In this document: piece after piece, positions 60,363-64,000 of the stretch | How positions within the stretch are numbered: the stretch's first letter is position 1 | How the letters are laid out: each line of letters starts with the position of its first letter | From: Ruegeria sp. R13_0 | GTDB taxonomy: Bacteria; Pseudomonadota; Alphaproteobacteria; Rhodobacterales; Rhodobacteraceae | Direction: 5' to 3' | NCBI RefSeq assembly: GCF_017743995.1 | Contig: NZ_JAGHRB010000010.1 | Coordinates: forward strand, 1-64,000 | DNA: 64,000 bases | Made by a program: the position numbers and the translations under genes | The notes under the pieces: generated by a model | The model's input: only the letters and a program-made list of their open reading frames with translations | What the model was told of the DNA's origin: nothing | Databases searched by the model: none

Positions 60363-61616
60363 CTATTCGGCAGGCTCGCCCGCTGTTTGCGTCTGAAGCT
60401 CGGCCACCAATTGCTTGAGGGCGCTGTTCTGCTCCGCCTCGAGATCGGCGACGGCATAGGTCTCAGCCACTGCGTCCTTGGACAGGACGACGCCCTTCGC
60501 GACAGTGCCCGGCGCACCGACAGGTCCGAAGTGTTCACCATTCATCGAAAAGAACACAGAACCCGACGCCCCTGCCCGCAACAGCGGGGGTTCTTCGGTC
60601 AGAGGCACTTCGAACACGCTGCCCTGTTCAACCGTGCCCAGCGTGCCTTCGAAGATCACGCTACCATCGGCGGCCGTGACACGCATCCACGCAGGGTTCA
60701 CGGCGACAATTTTCAACGTCGTATCCAGCTGCTCGACCACCTGCGGCAAGGCCGGGCGTTCAACTGTGTGCAATTCGGCCACCTGAACCTCGGGCAGTTC
60801 CGGCGGACGGAACGTGCCGACGGTCCGTGGGTCAAGCGTGGAAATCGGAGCATCCCGCGCGACCATCACCGGAACATCCAGCGCTTGCGGGCGATAGAGG
60901 CGATCCAGTGCTTCGGTTGAAGCAGTCTCGACAGTTTCTGTGCTACGTGCCGCATCAAGGGGGTCGAGGTCCGACAGAACAACAGGTGCTTGCTCAACCG
61001 GGCTGACCTGCACCTGCTGGATCTTGTTCAGCACGGCCCAGCCGCCATAGCCAATACCGCCGATAACGGCCAGCAACACTAGGGATGAGCCAATCGCGCG
61101 CGGTTCAACCTGACTGACAAAAGATTCTTTGCCGGGGATATATGGCGTGTTCGGAGACACAAACGGATCCCGACCCATCGGGCCACGGGCCGGAAGATCT
61201 CCGGTCGGTTTGCGCACAACCGAGGCCTCGGCGGACATGCCATGCGCAACCTCAAAGCCGCTTTCCTTGCAGAAGGCGGCAAATGTCTCATCCGGGTTCA
61301 TGCCCAGATACCGGGCGTAAGAACGCACATACCCGGCGATGAAGCCGGGTGTATCGAACGCATCAGGATCGGCGTTTTCGATGGCAGCGATGTAGTTGGC
61401 TTTGATCCGCAGCTCGCGCTGAACATCCAGAAGGGATTTGCCCATGGTGGCGCGCTCGCCGCGCATCTGATCACCAAGCCGTACTTCGTAGTCGTCAAAA
61501 CCCTTTGGTCTGACTTCTACACCTTCTTCGGAATCGCGCTGTGATCTGCGCCCAATCATTCCTGCCGCCCCATTTTGCCCGTCGCGTGTTTCACGCTCAT
61601 GGCGAATCGTCCCCAT
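60363..61616 (-). CDS. RodZ-like protein (HTH plus DUF4115)
   Basis: A 417-aa single-pass membrane protein. Cytoplasmic HTH about residues 45-115 (LGDQMRGERATMGKSLLDVQ, IKANYIAAIENADPDAFDTPGFIAGYVRSYAR in parts), membrane helix about 178-198 (AIGSSLVLLAVIGGIGYGGW), a Pro/Thr-rich periplasmic linker and a C-terminal DUF4115 beta domain (WMRVTAADGSVIFEGTL, SGSVFFSMNGEHFGP). RodZ links MreB to the elongation machinery. Starts at 61616 or 61559 are both possible. Two TTAG-N7-TTAAC sites lie upstream. Confidence 0.82.
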   Translation of the reverse strand: MGTIRHERETRDGQNGAAGMIGRRSQRDSEEGVEVRPKGFDDYEVRLGDQMRGERATMGKSLLDVQRELRIKANYIAAIENADPDAFDTPGFIAGYVRSYARYLGMNPDETFAAFCKESGFEVAHGMSAEASVVRKPTGDLPARGPMGRDPFVSPNTPYIPGKESFVSQVEPRAIGSSLVLLAVIGGIGYGGWAVLNKIQQVQVSPVEQAPVVLSDLDPLDAARSTETVETASTEALDRLYRPQALDVPVMVARDAPISTLDPRTVGTFRPPELPEVQVAELHTVERPALPQVVEQLDTTLKIVAVNPAWMRVTAADGSVIFEGTLGTVEQGSVFEVPLTEEPPLLRAGASGSVFFSMNGEHFGPVGAPGTVAKGVVLSKDAVAETYAVADLEAEQNSALKQLVAELQTQTAGEPAE

Positions 61617-61638
61617 AACGATTCGTCCACTTATTTTG

Positions 61639-61693
61639 TTAGCGTAAGCTTAACACGCGGCAAACACGTTGCACACTTTAGCGTGAGGTTAAC
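61639..61693. promoter_or_regulatory. Pair of TTAG-N7-TTAAC direct repeats
   Basis: TTAGCGTAAGCTTAAC (61639-61654) and TTAGCGTGAGGTTAAC (61678-61693) lie 39 bases apart (start to start), upstream of the RodZ-like gene; the second overlaps the hemA stop. They resemble the CtrA box TTAA-N7-TTAA with one change in each, so cell-cycle control is possible but unproven. Confidence 0.45.
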
Positions 61694-62912
61694 CGGCAAG
61701 TTCGGCGCGATTTAGCGCACAATGTGACCAAAGTTCGTCCATCGCCTGAACCAGACGGTTCATCTCACCGGGTCCATGGACCGGAGATGGGGTGAAGCGC
61801 AGGCGTTCTGTACCACGCGGAACCGTCGGGAAGTTGATCGGTTGCACATAGATACCGTGATCGTCCAGCAACCGGTCGCTCAGGATTTTGGTATGGACTG
61901 GGTTACCGACGATAACAGGCACGATGTGGCTGCCATGGTCGATCAGCGGCAGGCCCAAGCCTTTCAGGCGCAGCTTCAGGATTTTGGCCTGTGTCTGATG
62001 CTGCTCGCGCAATTCCGGCGTCACTTTCAGATGCGCGACCGAGGCCGCCGCACCAGCCGCAACAGCGGGCGGCAGAGACGTGGTAAAGATGAACCCCGGC
62101 GCGTAAGAGCGCACAGCGTCGCACATCTTTTCGCTGGCGGCGATATAGCCCCCCATCACACCATAGGCTTTGGCCAGAGTGCCATTGATGATGTCGATGC
62201 GATGCGCCAGACGGTCACGCTCGGTCACACCACCGCCGCGCGGGCCGTACATGCCAACCGCGTGGACCTCGTCGATATAGGTAAGCGCACCGAATTCATC
62301 TGCCAGATCGCAAATCTCTTCGATCGGGCCAAAGTCACCATCCATGGAGTAAACCGACTCAAAGGCAATCAGCTTGGGGGCTTTTGGATCGTCTGCTTCG
62401 AGCAACTCACGCAGGTGGGCGACGTCATTGTGGCGGAAGATGCGCTTGGCGCCGCCATTGCGCCGCACGCCTTCGATCATCGAGGCATGGTTCAGCGCGT
62501 CCGAATAGATGATCAGACCGGGGAACAGTTTCGGCAAGGTCGAAAGCGTCGCGTCATTGGCGATATAGGCGCTGGTGAACAGCAGAGCCGACTCTTTGCC
62601 GTGCAGATCGGCCAGCTCAGCCTCAAGGCGCTTGTGATATACAGTCGTGCCCGAGATGTTGCGCGTTCCGCCCGACCCTGCACCGGCCGCATCGACGGCC
62701 TCGTGCATGGCGTTCAGAACAACCGGGTGCTGGCCCATGCCAAGATAGTCATTGCCGCACCACACGGTAATATTCTGTTGCGTTCCATCGGGACGGGTCC
62801 GAACGGCATGCGGGAAGTGCCCGTTGCGGCGTTCGATATCGATAAAGGTCCGGTAACGTCCTTCTTCATGCAGCCTGGCAATCGCTGAATCGAGCTGAGC
62901 AGTATAGTCCAA
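61689..62912 (-). CDS. hemA: 5-aminolevulinate synthase
   Basis: A 407-aa PLP enzyme that condenses glycine and succinyl-CoA to 5-aminolevulinate, the start of heme synthesis by the C4 route. The start is TTG at 62912: AAGGAGG lies 5 bases upstream, the protein then begins (M)[19 protein letters not shown] as in relatives, and the PLP Lys becomes residue 248 (NGTLAKAYG), as in the Rhodobacter capsulatus enzyme. The upstream in-frame stretch to 63008 is not conserved-looking. An FNR-type box and -10 element lie upstream at 63020-63060. Confidence 0.95.
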   Translation of the reverse strand: MDYTAQLDSAIARLHEEGRYRTFIDIERRNGHFPHAVRTRPDGTQQNITVWCGNDYLGMGQHPVVLNAMHEAVDAAGAGSGGTRNISGTTVYHKRLEAELADLHGKESALLFTSAYIANDATLSTLPKLFPGLIIYSDALNHASMIEGVRRNGGAKRIFRHNDVAHLRELLEADDPKAPKLIAFESVYSMDGDFGPIEEICDLADEFGALTYIDEVHAVGMYGPRGGGVTERDRLAHRIDIINGTLAKAYGVMGGYIAASEKMCDAVRSYAPGFIFTTSLPPAVAAGAAASVAHLKVTPELREQHQTQAKILKLRLKGLGLPLIDHGSHIVPVIVGNPVHTKILSDRLLDDHGIYVQPINFPTVPRGTERLRFTPSPVHGPGEMNRLVQAMDELWSHCALNRAELAG

Positions 62913-63239
62913 CGGACCCTCCTTGATCGCCTCGGGCAAACCCCTCACCCAAAGCCTGTATTCCGCCATCTGCTGGGTCGAAGCCCTTGGACAGCTTTGT
63001 GTTCGCACGTTCGACCTTTCTAATGCCGCTCGTTAGAACCCAACTTTGATTTGCATCAAATATAAGCTTCATAGCCGGGCAGCAAGTAAACTTACGTCTA
63101 AAAGACGCGGGGAAACGACGCAGGTACAGAAGCTTAACTTCAGCCACTCACTACGGGGCGGTACTGCGCACTCTGCTCTGGACGGCGGCGCCAACACTGA
63201 TAGGGTTCGCGCAAATCATTCCCAAGCAGGAGCCCTGTT
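62913..63239. other. Gene-free divergent region between hemA and the M20 gene
   Basis: This 327-base stretch contains the hemA promoter with its FNR-type box (63020-63060) and a roughly 100-base hemA leader. The right part (63061-63239) must hold the promoter of the M20 gene; I see no clear boxes, tRNA or repeat there. Confidence 0.6.
63020..63060 (-). promoter_or_regulatory. FNR/FnrL-type box and -10 element of hemA
   Basis: TTTGAT-TTGC-ATCAAA (63045-63060) contains the perfect FNR consensus TTGAT-N4-ATCAA. On the minus strand a -10-like CATTAG lies at 63025-63020, so the box centre is about 30 bases upstream of the -10, the class II activator distance. Anaerobic activation of hemA by FnrL is known in Rhodobacter. 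Confidence 0.78.
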
Positions 63240-64000
63240 ATGTCGCTAGACGCCGTGCTGAGCCGGATCGACTCTGATCTGCAAACCTCGATCGACCGCC
63301 TGATGGAGCTGTTGCGCATCCAATCGATCTCAACCGATCCCGCCTACAAAGCGGATGTCGATAAGGCCGCCGACTGGCTGGTCTCGGACCTGCAGAGCAT
63401 CGGTATTGCAGCAGAAAAGCGCGAAACACCCGGTCACCCTATGGTCGTGGGTCATGTGGGTGAGGGCAGCGAAGGCCCGCATGTGCTGTTCTATGGGCAC
63501 TATGATGTACAACCCGTCGACCCACTGAACCTGTGGAACCGCGATCCGTTCGACCCCGCCATCGAAGAGACCGAAAACGGACCTGTCATTCGAGGCCGTG
63601 GATCATCCGACGACAAGGGCCAGCTGATGACCTTTGTCGAAGCCTGCCGCGCCTGGAAAGCTGTCCACGGCACCCTGCCCTGCCGCATCACCTTTTTCTT
63701 CGAAGGTGAAGAGGAATCAGGCTCGCCGTCGCTGGTGCCGTTCCTCGAAGCGAATAAAGACGAATTGCAGGCCGATCTGGCGCTGGTTTGCGACACCTCG
63801 ATGGTGTCACGCGGAGTGCCTTCGATTGCCTCGCAGTTGCGCGGCATGCTGAAGGATGAGTTCACCATCGTCGGCCCCCGCATCGACCTGCATTCCGGCC
63901 ACTACGGCGGCCCCGGTCTGAACCCGCTGCGCGAATTGTCCAAGATCGTGGCTTCTTTCTATGACGATGAGACCGGACGCGTCGCTGTTGAAGGGTTCTA
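63240..64000 (+). CDS. M20-family dipeptidase (partial, cut by window end)
   Basis: The first 253 codons of an M20/M25/M40 metallopeptidase. AGGAG precedes the ATG at 63240. Metal ligands are the His and Asp of LFYGHYDVQP (about residues 83-92), the Asp of RGSSDDKGQLM, and the Glu pair of FEGEEESGSPSL with the general-base Glu. A dimerisation domain begins near RIDLHSGHYGGPGLNP. It resembles the cytosolic non-specific dipeptidase group. The end lies beyond the window. Confidence 0.88.
   Translation, partial: MSLDAVLSRIDSDLQTSIDRLMELLRIQSISTDPAYKADVDKAADWLVSDLQSIGIAAEKRETPGHPMVVGHVGEGSEGPHVLFYGHYDVQPVDPLNLWNRDPFDPAIEETENGPVIRGRGSSDDKGQLMTFVEACRAWKAVHGTLPCRITFFFEGEEESGSPSLVPFLEANKDELQADLALVCDTSMVSRGVPSIASQLRGMLKDEFTIVGPRIDLHSGHYGGPGLNPLRELSKIVASFYDDETGRVAVEGF

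Overview
The window is a stretch of alphaproteobacterial chromosome, most likely from a marine member of the Rhodobacterales (Roseobacter/Ruegeria-like). I base this on the high GC content, the gene orders yceD-rpmF-plsX-fabH-ihfA-merR and argS-SPOR-nagZ-scpA-scpB, the glnE/RNA-methyltransferase/PIN block, the TRAP transporters with long permeases, an alpha-type 5-aminolevulinate synthase (C4 pathway) under an FNR-type box, and a DksA lacking most zinc-finger cysteines. Nearly everything is housekeeping DNA with few mobile insertions.

Layout: 1-125, right end of an IS5-family element. 145-2300, a secreted Gly-rich repeat protein diverging from an SDR dehydrogenase and a maltose-type acetyltransferase. 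2341-5600, ABC-F ATPase, ornithine-lipid acyltransferase and a BamE-like lipoprotein on the minus strand. 5614-10923, YceD, L32, PlsX, FabH, IHF-alpha, MerR, tRNA-Pro(GGG) and a long dCTP deaminase. 10920-16522, minus-strand cell-cycle and envelope operon (argS, SPOR, nagZ, scpA, scpB, small ORF). 16654-21505, molybdopterin-fold protein, Dgt, IscA-type protein, ExoIII, flavin monooxygenase, DksA. 21822-25921, MoxR ATPase and CoxE/VWA protein separated by three unrelated-looking genes. 25945-35151, methyltransferase, M48 protease, PIN protein, RNA methyltransferase, GlnE, small membrane proteins, Bpt. 35291-42109, TRAP transporter (DctP, Q, M) diverging from a Cache histidine kinase and LuxR-type regulator. 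42453-46532, VOC protein and 2OG-Fe(II) oxygenase diverging from an attenuated ilvBN operon. 46813-49708, XRE regulator, DUF2189 membrane protein, amidase. 49899-58315, RF2, PBP1A, AmiC, aminotransferase, M48-TPR protease, DsbA-like protein. 58449-59105, an AT-richer HAD hydrolase that looks acquired. 59183-64000, IspG, RodZ-like protein, HemA, M20 peptidase (cut by the window end).

The most interesting signals are non-coding. (1) Two copies of a 263-bp MITE with 31-bp terminal inverted repeats and TA duplications, each inserted in the TA of a stop codon; its ends share the outermost bases with the IS5-type end at the window start. (2) A family of short repeats, TATTTTTGGCCAGATGAAG preceded by GC-rich hairpins, mostly placed just after gene 3' ends. 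(3) A transcription attenuator in front of ilvB, with a 15-residue leader peptide rich in Leu/Val/Ile and mutually exclusive hairpins. (4) A 110-nt element closed by a 15-bp near-perfect inverted repeat between ilvN and an XRE regulator, possibly a structured RNA. (5) A perfect FNR/FnrL box upstream of hemA, which itself starts at TTG. I found no CRISPR array, rRNA, prophage or recognisable defence system.
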